A program made the translations under genes and the position numbers. A model generated the notes under the pieces. The model saw only the letters and a program-made list of their open reading frames with translations. It was not told the DNA's origin and did not search any database. From contig JARHVA010000639.1 in assembly GCA_037957365.1 (NCBI GenBank), forward strand, positions 764,501 to 828,500: a stretch of DNA of 64,000 nt, given 5' to 3'. Source of the stretch: Torreya grandis (taxonomy: Eukaryota; Streptophyta; Pinopsida; Cupressales; Taxaceae). Below are positions 50,401 to 61,558 of this stretch, piece by piece; position 1 is the stretch's first letter; the number at the start of each line of letters is the position of its first letter.

Positions 50401-51654
50401 CTGACAAAAGTTAGATTTGAACTCTTTTCCCCTTTGTTTATTGCACAAATTATTATTGTTCTTTTTGTGATATTTTGATATATTAGACTATTTGTTTTAC
50501 TATGTGAGGCTCATGACTTTGATCTATCAGTCTTAATTATTTTACAATTTCTATGATGTTGTTACATCTGGTATATTACCCTAATTGTTTATATTATCTT
50601 AAAATATATTGATGTATCTCTCCTGAAATTATAAGATGTGTTCCTTAAAAACAACATGGCTATAGTTATTATAGATCTTAGTACCAAGATAGATCTTAAA
50701 TTTTTCTTGGTTTTATTCCTTCTCAGTTATCTTTATCTTTAGGTTTTGTTAATGTCAACTAAATTGTATTTTAGTATGAAATTCTTAAAGGAAACTAAAT
50801 TCATAAAAAGCTTTTATTTGACCCCCCATTAGTTATTACATTATTGGCTTTAATCATTGAAACTACATATGTTTTCACATGCTTAAATTTAATTTGCGAT
50901 TGTAAAATGTTTTTGCTCATACTCTTAATCCTCTTACAAATGTTGTTGAGATAAAAGGGAATTATGTTTCAAATTTACTAAAAATGAAGATGCCTAAGAG
51001 GAGAGAACACTCCACATACCCAATAAGGAATCCAAAAATTCTACTAATAAATATGACTATTCTTTTTCACCTACTAGCTCTTAAAACTACTTAACTATTG
51101 ACATGACATTTCAATTAATTCTCACTATCATAGACATTTAATCCGGTAGTGGCAAACATTACATTTGCATTTAATGTGCTCAATGCTTCTCATATAATTG
51201 AACTCAATGTTATTGTTCCATCTCATCCTCTCCCAACAACTTTGTGCCTCTTTTCAAGCCAAGTGTTTGTCTTCTCATCATCTTTCTATCGGTTGATTTT
51301 TACAAAAGATTTTGTATTCGTATGCATAGTAATCATTGTAGGATTAATGTTTTCAATATTTTTATTTAGTAAAAGTATATAATTTGGAGAAGGTTTTGTT
51401 AGCCTATGTACACCTTAAGAAATGCACTAAATTAAAGCCTACTGTTGCCTTGTGAAATCAAGCAAAACTTTGTGTATTGAATCACTATTTTCTTTTCTAT
51501 CTTTATTATTTTATGCGTTTATCAACTTGGCAAGGCTATTAATTCTCCATGCTTTTGCATTATGCTACCAAACTTAGTCTCTTGTTGTGCTCTGATTTTT
51601 TCTTTTTCTTCAATTTCATGTTTTATTGTCTCAAGAGATCTATCACCCATAAAG
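47487..51654. other. Long AT-rich spacer, no supported gene
   Basis: About 4.2 kb. Open frames such as 50037-50396 and 51149-51382 show hydrophobic, low-complexity translations without motifs or paralogues. No repeat or RNA gene recognised. Confidence 0.4.
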
Positions 51655-51946
51655 ATGATGATGGACATTGTGTTATTACATGTCTTAGTTTTATATGTGG
51701 TTGTTTTGGTAGTAAAACATGATACGAGTAGAAATGATAAAATCATAGATCTCTATGAACGATGGATTGCATAACACGGTAAGACTACAATGCCCTGGAT
51801 GAAAAACATCAAAGATTTTAGATATTTAAGGATAATTTGTTGTTTATCAATGAGTATAATATGGAGAGTGAGGCTCTTTCAAATTGGGTCTTAACAAGTT
51901 TTTAAATCTAAGCCATGATGACTTCGACTTATATTATTGTTTTGAA
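51655..51946 (+). pseudogene. Papain-like cysteine protease pseudogene (N-terminal exon)
   Basis: From the ATG at 51655 the translation gives a hydrophobic leader (MMMDIVLLHVLVLYVVVLVV) resembling a signal peptide, then DLYERWIA, a TAA, HGKT. After a one-base shift it gives [11 protein letters not shown], a TAG, [13 protein letters not shown]. After another shift it gives [16 protein letters not shown]. This is the order of the I29 inhibitory prodomain of plant C1A proteases of the RD21/senescence type ([28 protein letters not shown], then [16 protein letters not shown]). Such enzymes are secreted or vacuolar. The catalytic domain (Cys-His-Asn) is not found downstream. Two frameshifts and two stops make it a pseudogene. 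Confidence 0.85.
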
Positions 51947-52455
51947 ATTCAACATTGTCTAAAAAATCAACATTGTACAAATATTCAAAGTTATTACCCC
52001 ATAAGAACTTGGCACTTCATTCCCTTGTTTTATATAATGCAATGATTACCAAACATAGATTCAATAAACATTAATACTTTTAGATGGATCAATAACTATT
52101 CTATGTTGGTCACCTTTCAAAAAACCTATGAACTATTCCATTGAAATCTTTAAAAATAAATTTGCTCAAAGCAATTTCAAATTAACATAATCAAACACCT
52201 TAAAATAGACAATAAATTTAAATTTCAATTTAATTTTTACCAAACAAAAATATAAATAACAAAATCAAATGTGTATAATAAATAAATATTATACATATAT
52301 AAAGTTAATTCATTGACCTTGTATCCAAACTTGTAAATTCCATCGTAATTAGGTATGGAAGGCAAGGATCATTTATCTAGGTGAATTCCTATGAAATCCA
52401 TCAATATTTCAAAACTTTGAAAATAAATATCATTAATAGACTATTGAAAAAAATT
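51947..52455. other. AT-rich spacer
   Basis: No continuation of the protease gene and no other feature is visible. Confidence 0.5.
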
Positions 52456-52682
52456 TAGCGTTGCCGGTAGATGGTTAGTGATATTACATTATTTTTAGTT
52501 GTTGATTTATACTTCCCCATATTCTTTGGTGTTCTCCCCTGTTTTCCCCAGTTTGTACGGACCTCTCTCCTATCTTCTGTAACATCTTACCTGTATTTAT
52601 TTTGCTCCGTGTGTGTAAGTAATACAATTAAAATAAAAAAATCCTGTGTAATTTATTTGGCTCTCTCACAAATCCGCCAACA
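52456..52682 (+). repeat. 5' LTR of the short LTR element
   Basis: Contains ggtagatggttagtgatatt near its start and ends aatccgccaaca. Aligns with 54537-54762 throughout, including ccccagtttgtacggacct and taatttatttggctctctc. Confidence 0.85.
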
Positions 52683-52685
52683 GTG

Positions 52686-52700
52686 TGGTATCAGAGCAGG
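52686..52700 (+). promoter_or_regulatory. Primer-binding site of the short LTR element
   Basis: TGGTATCAGAGCAGG lies three bases after the LTR end and carries an intact TGGTATCAGAGC primer sequence complementary to the 3' end of initiator tRNA-Met. Confidence 0.9.
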
Positions 52701-54184
52701 ATTTTAAGACAGCTATGGGTTTTTAATTTGTGATCAAGGGGCATCCACACTCTTTAGTTTACTGCCCCTGATTGATAGATTTACGAACCACGGTGCAGCA
52801 AAAGCCTGATAAGCTGCGATCCGTGCAATGCAGCCAACCAAGACTCGACGCCCAGCATAGAAGCGAGCCAAGTCTGGACGAATATCTGTAGCTTATTTCG
52901 TGCCTATACCTCAGACTAGCTGTGGACGTGAAAACTCTGAATAATATTCGATCTACATTCTTATTCCGTTCAACATACCATGTGGAGCATCCTTCAAACG
53001 TATCTAAATATCAGCAGATTTGTTCGAATTTGTAAAGTTGGATTGGGTGCGTCATTATCAGCCTGAAGAAGGATCTGAAGTTCGTTGATCTATTCATGCA
53101 TCGCTTGATCAATCCAGATCTGTTCATTAAATGTTTTAAAGTCTGCAGTAAATATCTCGGTTGTCCACTTGTGATCTCGTGTTTGGTCTGTCTATAAAAA
53201 CATCAAAGCGTCCAGAGAAACCTGCAGTTCGAACGCAGATCACTTCACAACAGATTTGCGTGAGAATACAGCTTCATTTATATCGTCAAATTAAACGCCG
53301 TTGGTATTTGTGAGAACCTGTGTATTTCCTTCCTTCAAATGTATTTCTATTCGGCAGCATTTCCATCGTCCGTGCATGTCCATCGTCCCTGCATGTTAAG
53401 CTTGGGTTAGTCTAAATGTCATGTTAAAAGAAGCTTCTTTTTTTTTTTTAAGATTAGTTTATAGTTTTTCATTTGTGTCTATCCATGTAAAAAGTCACGG
53501 GTTTTAAGAATTTTTTATTATTATTTTAGGAATCGAAATCATCTAGTTTTCTTTAATATTAGTTATTACGTAATATAATGAGTCATTGGATAGCGGCTAT
53601 AATAAGTTATTATAGTGTTTAAAGTTTTTATAAGTCAAAAAGTTATATAGTCAATATTTAAATTTCATGTCAAAATCTAAAATTGAGTCAAGTTTTAGTC
53701 GTATTTTTTTGGTTAAGTCTTTTTAGATTATGTCTATTTTAGGTCATCAAAAGAGTATTCTTAAAAAATAATGAGTTAAAAGTTATTTTGTGGATCAAAT
53801 TGTTTTATTAAAATATTTGTTGTGTCATATAGAGTCAAAAAAATTGTATGGATGCAATATCGTTGGTACACAACGTCTATCATTGTAAAATTGAGCTTCA
53901 AAGTTAAATCCGTTGAATAAGCAACAACTAATTGGAGGCTAGAGGATACACGGAGGCTGGAGGACAATCGACGTCCTCTCATGAGTCACCTACGACAGGG
54001 TCGCATCATTGCTATGGTGACAGTTTTTCAGTGTGTTTCTTTTATGTTGTGTGCAGTGTGATTATGCAATGTGGTTTTCAATAAAGGATTCAACATCATT
54101 TTCTAGTTTGGTACCTCCTGATGAAGAACATTGTGGAAAGCAAAAGCACTAAAGTAATGTTTGGTTATTGAAAAAGGGTTCATG

Positions 54185-54360
54185 GAAATCCAAGAAACCA
54201 CCGAAGTGTATAAAATAGTCAGGAGCTCCTCTCACCTCCAAGTTCATGGTCAAGCTGCAACAGAAAATCATATGGATTTGTGGTAATCTAAGAAACCACT
54301 GAAGGTGTTCAGCAAAGAGATGTACTCCTGTCACTTCCAGGTTAGTGGTCATGCTTTAAG
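54185..54360. repeat. Tandem duplication inside the short LTR element
   Basis: aatccaagaaaccaccgaag (about 54187) and aatctaagaaaccactgaag (about 54285) begin two copies about 100 bases apart. They end ctcacctccaagttcatggt and gtcacttccaggttagtggt. Non-coding as far as I can see. It could be captured host sequence or an internal regulatory repeat. Confidence 0.65.
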
Positions 54361-54536
54361 GAAAAACCAATGTGACACCAAGACCATGAAGCCATGGAGA
54401 TGGCATGCCACCTCAAAGGTGAGCAGGCTATGCGGAGTGTGTGAAACCTTTTTGCCGTGTTTGAATTAAGGGGGGTCAACTATCAAGGATATGATGTTTG
54501 TAAAAATAATGTAATAAGGGGGGGAGGGGGGGAATT

Positions 54537-54762
54537 TTAGCATTTTAGGTAGATGATTAGTGATATTACATTATTTTTAGTTGTTGATTTATACTTCCCC
54601 AAATTCTTCGATGTTCTCACCTATTTTCCCCAGTTTGTACGGACCTATCTCCTATATTCTGTTACATCTTACCTATATTTATCTTGCTCCATGTGTGTAA
54701 TTAATACAATTAAAAAAAATCATGTGTGTAATTTATTTGGCTCTCTCTCCAATCCACCAACA
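54537..54762 (+). repeat. 3' LTR of the short LTR element
   Basis: Follows the G-rich tract at about 54519-54532. Ends aatccaccaaca. The following bases (aatta) do not give a clear target duplication with the uncertain left flank. Confidence 0.85.
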
Positions 54763-55674
54763 AATTAATCTGTGTGAGCTCATCAGTTATGTGAACAAGT
54801 TTAACATTACACCAAGAGCATCCTTGATTAATGATTTCAAGCTGATGAAATTTATAAATTTGTTTTATGGTTATGATTTTAATGTAATTGTGTTGTAATA
54901 GACCTATACAAAAGTTTTTGAGAAGAAAAAATTATTGATTTAAAAAAATTGATATCAATGCCAATAACAAAATTGAGATAAATAAAATATTATTACTGCA
55001 TTCACATAGGGGTAGTGATAAAACTTTGATGGAGCAATGTTTAAAAGTAGAAAATGGTTACCTACCATCAGAAAACATATTACTATGAAAAATTAAGGGC
55101 ACAACTAATTATTTTTATGATTCTGAGGAGGGATCTAACCTTGATCCAATCCTATCTTTGACCACCTTCTAATAAAAAAATAGTGTTTTGGAAAGAATTA
55201 AAATCATAAACTTTGATACATGAACAAAGTTTTATCTGAACAATAAACATATTGATTTTAAAGAAATTGTATGAGTGTCTTGAAAAAAATGAAAGAAACA
55301 AATTTATTCTCTTAGAATATATTTTCATGAGCTATAAAAAGGCTAGGTCTTCATCAATCACATGGAATAAGTAAAATAAATTACCAAACATACTTTCATA
55401 GATGATGAGACCATATGTAGATTATATTTTTTCAATATATGGTTAATAGAAGTATTAGTTTGGATTAATAATACATCAAACAAACCCCTAACTCCTTACT
55501 TACACATTAAAATTCAACTCAAAAATAAATTAATGACATCAAATATAGTAGATAAATATTCACAAAACAAAATTTCTAGAATGGAAAATGGTATATACAA
55601 CATTACGTGGATTTATTTACTGCTCACCATTCCATATATTCCACCTAGTCATTGGTCTACCCTTTACACCATGT
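54763..55674. other. AT-rich spacer, no gene seen
   Basis: Short frames only. Confidence 0.45.
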
Positions 55675-56016
<342 letters not shown>

Positions 56017-56029
56017 GAAAAATTTAGAA

Positions 56030-56262
56030 ATATCCATCTCAAGATCCCTATCTTGAATTTATCACATACCACATTGGTTTATGGTTCCATTACTTTCACC
56101 AAAAAGTTGTCTTTGATTGTTGATATATGGCCTCAATCAATAGAGAGAGATTGATTAATATCGAGCTGCATATCTAGATTTGTTAAATATCACATTGATT
56201 GATGACTCCATTAATTTCACCACAAAATGATTATTGATTATTGATAAATGGCCTCATTGTAG
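56030..56262. repeat. Two diverged copies of a roughly 110-bp module
   Basis: Copies share ttatcacataccacattg / ttaaatatcacattgattg, ccattactttcaccaaaaag / ccattaatttcaccacaaaa, and gttgatatatggcctcaatc / attgataaatggcctcattg. A third relative lies at 57217-57341, also just after a GA-rich block. Confidence 0.6.
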
Positions 56263-57071
56263 ATTCACCACTGTGTTTGGCTCAAAACTCATTTTAGTAA
56301 AACAAAAAACCTCCTCCAAACTCTAGAGTATGCCCCAAATATTATGATTTTCAAATGACTTTTCTAAGTAATCAAAAAAACATTTATGTAACAATCAAAT
56401 AAAATCCAAACTTAAAATTGAAAATACCTTATAACATTCAAATGAATGTTAAATTTAAAAGAGACAACTAATTTTTACAAACTTGTAAAGATCACAATCT
56501 TCCTCCTCTATAACGTTTGATGACCATTATAGAACATCTATCAAACATAACTATACATAACCCTTCCAAATTAATGTTGTGGAGAGTTCACAAAACCATT
56601 TGAGGCTTCACCAATGCTCAAAGTTCAAACAAATCCAAAGAAAAAACAAGCTTCAAAAGATAATGCTAGTAACTTCTCATAAAAGCTTTCAACTTGCCTT
56701 GTATTTTCTACATTAAATGTAGGTTCATCGGGATTAGCTGGTAGAGGAGGGTTCTCAATAATTTGAACATGATTTGTATATATTTCCATCACCTTCATTT
56801 GTTGTTATTCAAAGTATTTTTTTCTTAATTCTACCATTATTTTTCACTCTGCTAATACCAAAACATTTCCAAAGTTCAAATTTTGGTTTTTGATTTTATA
56901 AAATAAATTTAACATGACCCAAAGCATATCTAGTCACTAGTGTTTCAAGCTATATAATTTTATTGGGGGATATAAATATATCAAATTAATGTAAAAATGA
57001 AGAACACTTTTCAAAATAGTTTGCTTAAGGGGATTTAAATATTTCAATAATAGGAGGGAAGGAGTGAGAAT
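56263..57071. other. AT-rich spacer, no gene seen
   Basis: No recognised feature. Confidence 0.45.
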
Positions 57072-57195
57072 GAGATGGACAAGGTGAGAGAGAGGGAGAG
57101 GGAGAGGGAGAGGGAGAGGGAGAGGATGGGGAGAGGGGAAAGAGAGAATGAGGAGATATATATAGAGAGAGGGGGAGGGCAAGATGGGGTAGGTG
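57072..57195. repeat. Second GA-rich block
   Basis: (GGGAGA)n run near 57088-57125, then impure GA repeats to about 57195. Composition and position relative to the following module mirror 55675-56015. Confidence 0.85.
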
Positions 57196-57216
57196 AGAGA
57201 TATCTAAAAAAAATTG

Positions 57217-57341
57217 AATATATTAATCTTAAGATGGTTATTTTAAGATGGTTATTTTGGACTTGTTACATTTATATTGGTTAATTATTCTATTATTTTT
57301 TGTCACAAATTTATTGTTGATTGGTTATATATATATATGGA
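57217..57341. repeat. Third copy of the module that follows GA blocks
   Basis: Contains ggacttgttacatttatatt, ttctattattttttgtcac and ttgttgattggttatat, in the same order as the copies at 56030-56262. A small internal duplication aagatggttatttt occurs twice. Confidence 0.5.
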
Positions 57342-57394
57342 GTACATATCAATTTTGAATTGAATATAAAGAAAGACGTGAACCTACTTTAGTG

Positions 57395-57800
57395 TGTTAT
57401 ATAAATTCAGATAATATTGTTGTAGATGATAAAAAATCAAGTTTGGGATATGTATTTCACCTTGGTTTAGGACCAATATCATAGAGCAGTAAGTAGCAAA
57501 CTACAATATCTCTCTCATCTATAGAGGCTTAATATTTTTGTTCTTCGAAGACACCTTAAGAAGCTATGTGGCTAAGAATATTTTTTGAGGAAGTTTATCT
57601 ACAACAAAATCCTCAAATTACTCTATTATGTGACATTTAGAACACTATCAAGCTAACATAAAATTATTGAGGTGCATCATCACTTTGTTCACGAATTAAT
57701 AGATGAAAAGGTGGTGAAGCTAAAGTTTATGGGACAAAAGACCAGTTGCAAATATATTTACTAAAATATTATCTATAATTATGTTTATTAAATTTTAAAA
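57395..57800 (+). pseudogene. Ty1-copia RNase H fragment
   Basis: Translation shows NIVVDDKKSSLGYVFHLGLG, then PIS, stop, SSK, and TISLSSIEA, followed by MWLRIFFEEVY and a tail (about 57660-57790) corresponding to the HYHFVREKVEDGEIKL and DQLADIFTK region. It aligns with the ends of copias A and B, but is a separate element truncated on the left. Stops, mostly TAG and TAA, interrupt it. Confidence 0.75.
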
Positions 57801-57950
57801 TGTATCATACCTTGTGGATGTTCCTCTTAAATAAGTACATATGAAACCTTAGGTCATAAAATATACTTTATAAATAAATACCTAATCAGATGAAATTATC
57901 AAGACCAATATTAAAATCTTACAACCTAAATAAACATTATCAAGGAGAGA

Positions 57951-58300
57951 TGCTTGAATAATGTTTACTTAATAATTATTTCCACCTAAAACTGTGGTTC
58001 AATTCCAAAACCATCCTTTCTAGATTCTTCCTCCATCTAGATCCTTTTTAGAATCTTCCACTTCTAAATCATTCTTATTTAGAAGCTTCCCACACTCCTC
58101 TAGACATCTTCAAACCCTCGATAAATTAATCATTCCCTGCTCTCTCCCCCCATGCCACCCACTCATAAAATCAATTTAGTTGCTTCAGAGCCAATCATAT
58201 TAAGAGATTTGTGCATTTACATATATTAGCTTATTTGTCTAATATTTCATATAAAAATGTATACCAGCATTATATTATCGACTGTGTTTACCCTCCATTA
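57951..58300 (+). repeat. Candidate 3' LTR of the copia fragment
   Basis: A purine run atcaaggagaga (57939-57950) precedes tgcttgaataatgtttactt, the position expected for the polypurine tract and LTR start after an RNase H domain. No partner LTR exists in the window, so the right end is a guess. Confidence 0.4.
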
Positions 58301-58575
58301 ATTACACTTTGGTCGAAATGGTTCGATTAAAATGTGATAATAAAGCAAACGTAACGATGGATCCTTTTAGTCACAAGGTTAATGTGGAGAATTTTGTGGA
58401 AGCTGATAAATTTTGATGATTAAGTGGAAAGTAATATACATGAGAAGGAAAGTAATAATGTGTTGAGATCTTTTCATTCAAGACGTAGACTGAGATAATC
58501 TTATAGATTATTGGAACATAAATTATTATTAACCGTCCCAGATCTAATCTCTAAAAGATATAAGCTTGTCTTTGG

Positions 58576-58578
<3 letters not shown>

Positions 58579-58618
<40 letters not shown>
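58579..58618. repeat. (AT)n microsatellite
   Basis: About 20 uninterrupted AT units. Confidence 0.95.
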
Positions 58619-58625
<7 letters not shown>

Positions 58626-59250
58626 TTGGATATATTTATTTTATAATATTATTTATTGAAAGATTTTACAATTATAAATAATATTGTTCTTTGAACTTTA
58701 AATTTTTTTTTGTTTTGGAGTGACAGATGCCCTCAATTAAGTGATGGTATTATGTTAGTAAAAAAATAAATATAAATAAATAACAGTTTCCAAATTTTAC
58801 TGTATTTTTTAAATATCCTGATTTTTAATTATTATTTAAATTAATTTCAAACTTATAATCAACCATTTTTAATGACATTTCGTGATATTACATTTCTCAA
58901 CCAGCGCCTTGCCACAATTGCACGTTAAGCCCAGTTCCATAAAATGCAATAAGGGATGGTATTATGTTCAAATCTGATGTGAAGCCCAGTTTGACAGTAG
59001 AAATGCCATCATAAAGCGGACGATAGTAGACATATAAATAATGCGTATCCGAATTTTTTAAGTATGGGAAGAGGGAAATACCAGACCATTTGACAATAGC
59101 TCAATCTGTATTAAGCATTTTACAGAAATTATATACATTATTGTTTTAAAACAACATTCCATCTACATATTAGTACTCTTCGCTTGCCGAAGTTTAGGTC
59201 CTACTGCCAACACCCACTTGTCTATCTCTTAGGGATCGTCATCCTCGCCA
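58619..59250. other. Spacer downstream of gene B
   Basis: No gene seen. Between about 58890 and 59050 the sequence is less AT-rich (aaccagcgccttgccacaat, gcccagttccataaaatg) but has no frame I can name. The part next to 59250 probably includes the gene B 3' untranslated region. Confidence 0.4.
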
Positions 59251-59808
59251 TTAAAACTCTTCCCAGACCTCATTGCCCGTACGCGCCCTATCCAAATTAC
59301 AAATGCAGCTATGGTTTCCCAAAACGCCACCTCCACAGAAAATCTCATCGGAATTCTCTTCCCCATAATATTCTCCTGAAATCCTTTCTCCTTCATAATC
59401 ACCGCAATCAGCTCTGTCATCTACACGCTTTGCCGATTCCACTTCTGTCGAAACCGCAATATCGTAGCCGTCAACACGTTTGGAGGAGCAGTTGGTCGAC
59501 GATGATACAGAGTCACATGAAGCGCAGCCAATTTCAGCAGAACATTGTAAGGCAAGATCAACCTCAGGAGGAGGATAACGACGGGGATGACCTACAATGC
59601 CTATTTCTTCCATGAGCTCTTTCATCAAATTGTATACACTCTCCTCATCTAAAAAATCCTCCTCCACATCTGGCAAATCAAATGTTGATAACTCAGAGCC
59701 AAAAATAGTAGCTCGAGACTTTTTCTGCTGGTAAGGCTTGTCATCCTCATGGGTATCTTCTCTGCCTCGTTTTCGAGCATAAGCAACCTCTTCTTGTACT
59801 TCTTTCAT
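59251..59808 (-). CDS. Gene B: small acidic protein of unknown function, paralogue of gene A
   Basis: A 185-residue protein, intact from ATG (59806-59808) to stop. I do not recognise the family. Basic clusters ARKRGRED (residues 11-18) and KKSRAT (29-34) could direct it to the nucleus. GSELSTFDLPDVEEDF (37-52) is followed by EESVYNLMKELMEEIGI (55-71), probably an amphipathic helix. The tail is rich in Ser, Cys, Asp and Glu (SSSTNCSSKRVDGYD, AVSTEVESAKRVDD). No signal peptide, membrane segment or zinc motif with regular spacing. Strong similarity to gene A over the first 70 residues and parts of the tail. Intact frame, conserved promoter and conserved start context argue for a working gene. 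A role as a small nuclear regulator is inference only. Confidence 0.7.
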   Translation of the reverse strand: MKEVQEEVAYARKRGREDTHEDDKPYQQKKSRATIFGSELSTFDLPDVEEDFLDEESVYNLMKELMEEIGIVGHPRRYPPPEVDLALQCSAEIGCASCDSVSSSTNCSSKRVDGYDIAVSTEVESAKRVDDRADCGDYEGERISGEYYGEENSDEIFCGGGVLGNHSCICNLDRARTGNEVWEEF

Positions 59809-59874
59809 CGCTAAATGATAGCACGGAAATTGGGAATTGGTATAGGAGATATGCGGTGTTGAATGCCTTGCTGA

Positions 59875-60014
59875 CCTTTATAAAAGCTAAGTTTTAAAGG
59901 AGTAAGCCCTTAAATGGAGACCGACGAATTTGAAATCCCGCGCACGATAACGGAAGGATCCAGAATGTACTCAATTAATTGACGCGGCAAAATACTATAT
60001 CTTTTTCGTCTTTC
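59875..60014 (-). promoter_or_regulatory. Gene B promoter: TATA box and conserved block
   Basis: On the minus strand TATAAAGG (complement of 59875-59882) lies about 74 bases before the ATG, against 75 for gene A. gaaagacgaaaaagatat (complement of 59997-60014) matches the block upstream of gene A. gcgtcaattaattga between them also resembles gcgtcgattgattga of gene A. Confidence 0.6.
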
Positions 60015-60497
60015 ACGGCAAAATACGATTCATTGATTGTTAATTGACATTCTTTTTTCTATGCGTGTCGAATTCGTGGATGGAGTCATACGGGTGTTTC
60101 TCCAAACACGCGTAATACTTTTCGTTTGAGCAACCTATTTTGGCATTTGGCGTCGGAAAACATCTTACAGTTTTGCGCTCTTTTTGGTCTTTTTAACGTG
60201 CGAACGAACGTCGTGACTTTGACTATGTCCATTTAATATTATAATTTAATTATACGAAAGTATGCATGCAAACTCTTCCGAGTTTTTCAACTTTTCAAAA
60301 TGCGTAAATAAGTGCGTGAGAATAGAGAACTCATCTTAACCACGTTTTCGTCGCCATCCAGGCCCCTCAGCTAAAAACTTTTTAAAATGGTTTAGTATAT
60401 CTTCAAAAGTTAGTTTTGTTTGTTTGTTTTTTTTTTCTTTTTTCTTTAAATATATTTAGTTGTGGGATTAGTAGGCTCATTTTTAGTCTTCTTATTT
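60015..60497. other. Gene B upstream region
   Basis: CpG-containing sequence to about 60370 (gtgtttctccaaacacgcgt, ttttaacgtgcgaacgaacg) probably belongs to the extended promoter. After that comes AT-rich sequence up to the truncated gypsy piece. Confidence 0.4.
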
Positions 60498-61556
60498 TCA
60501 TTTAACCAATTCATCAATTCTATATTTTTTGTTGTAGGTATATATTATATCTAGGTCATGTGAAACTTTAGCTATTATCACATTATCAAAATCCCTAGTA
60601 TCAATTATACAATTACTCACTTTACACTCTTTGAGGAATAAGGATATGTAAAATGGTTCTACTTTATCGGTCTTTAAAGTGGCAGCAACTATGGAGTTCA
60701 AAACATGAGAAGAAGATGGGATTGTAAGTATACCTTTAGAATTTGTATTTTTTACACTAGGGTTTTTTCATTTGATAAACTCTACTAGCCTATCTAATTG
60801 ATATGGGTTTGATCTTAGCTATTAATTTTGGGATATCTAAATTTTAGTTTTATTTACATGCTCAATTATGTCAAAATCTAGTAAACTAGTAGGGGAAATA
60901 TTTTCAGCATAAGAATTAAATTTTGGATAACTATCAGTTGTAGATTATGGAGGATCACATCCCTTTAACATGGTTTGTTTCCATTTTATATGACTATGTG
61001 ATGTAGTCCCTCGTGGAAGGATGAATTTTGTAGTTTCTTCCTATTTTTTTTTAGCTTGTTACATTTTTTGATTTTATGCTTTAGTGAATACTTAAAATGA
61101 TTGACCATTCATATTTATAAGTGTATCATCATAATCATCTTCTCATGAGTCATATTCTAGGTATTAATTAGTGGATCTAACACCAGGTTCTTTTGTTTCA
61201 AATTACTTAAGTTATGTATTTTATGTTTCAATTTTTTGTTCTATTTCTTCATATCAAAAAATTTCTTTTTTCTTCCAAAACAACATTCATAGGATCATTT
61301 GTTTTTGGATCTAGGGGTGCTTCTATGGAAATATTTTACTGAGGATCTTATAGTTGGGAATGATTCCCTTGAAAAGGTACATAGTTTTACCTTGGTATGT
61401 CCAAATAAGGAAGGGCAATGGTTTTCTAAGGTATTTGCTTCTTTAGTTCTGTTATATCATTAGTCATTTTATAACAACCCTTTGATTGAGTACATAAAAA
61501 TCTCATTGAATTTTTTCTCACAACTTTAATTTCCCAGTGATACCATATGGTAAAAT
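60498..61556 (-). pseudogene. Ty3-gypsy-like gag-protease remnant, minus strand
   Basis: The minus-strand frame 60498-60701 reads EPFYISLFLKECKVSNCII, then DTRDFDNVIIAKVSHDLDII. That is the layout of a gypsy retropepsin (PF-V-L--CIIDSGA-DNVMP), with the active-site Ser-Gly changed to Thr-Arg. Upstream on the same strand, to about 61520, lies a stop-broken gag-like region. A primer-site-like TGGTATCACTGGG (complement of about 61547-61559) lies just beyond. No RT, RNase H or integrase follows, so the element is truncated a few hundred bases from gene B. Confidence 0.55.
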
Positions 61557-61558
61557 AA

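Larger units (their letters stand above)
52456..54762 (+). mobile_element. Short non-autonomous LTR retrotransposon (TRIM/LARD-like)
   Basis: Two similar LTRs (about 52456-52682 and about 54537-54762) enclose only about 1.85 kb. Directly after the first LTR is a perfect primer site. Before the second are G-rich polypurine stretches (aattaaggggggtcaac and ggggaggggggg). I find no gag, protease, integrase or RT signature inside on either strand. It must have used proteins of another element. LTRs are about nine-tenths identical by eye, so it is younger than copias A and B. Exact left ends are uncertain by several bases. Confidence 0.8.

Noticed and set aside
59184..59615. 143-codon plus-strand frame
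   Set aside because: Antisense shadow of gene B, which has the paralogue, promoter and start context.
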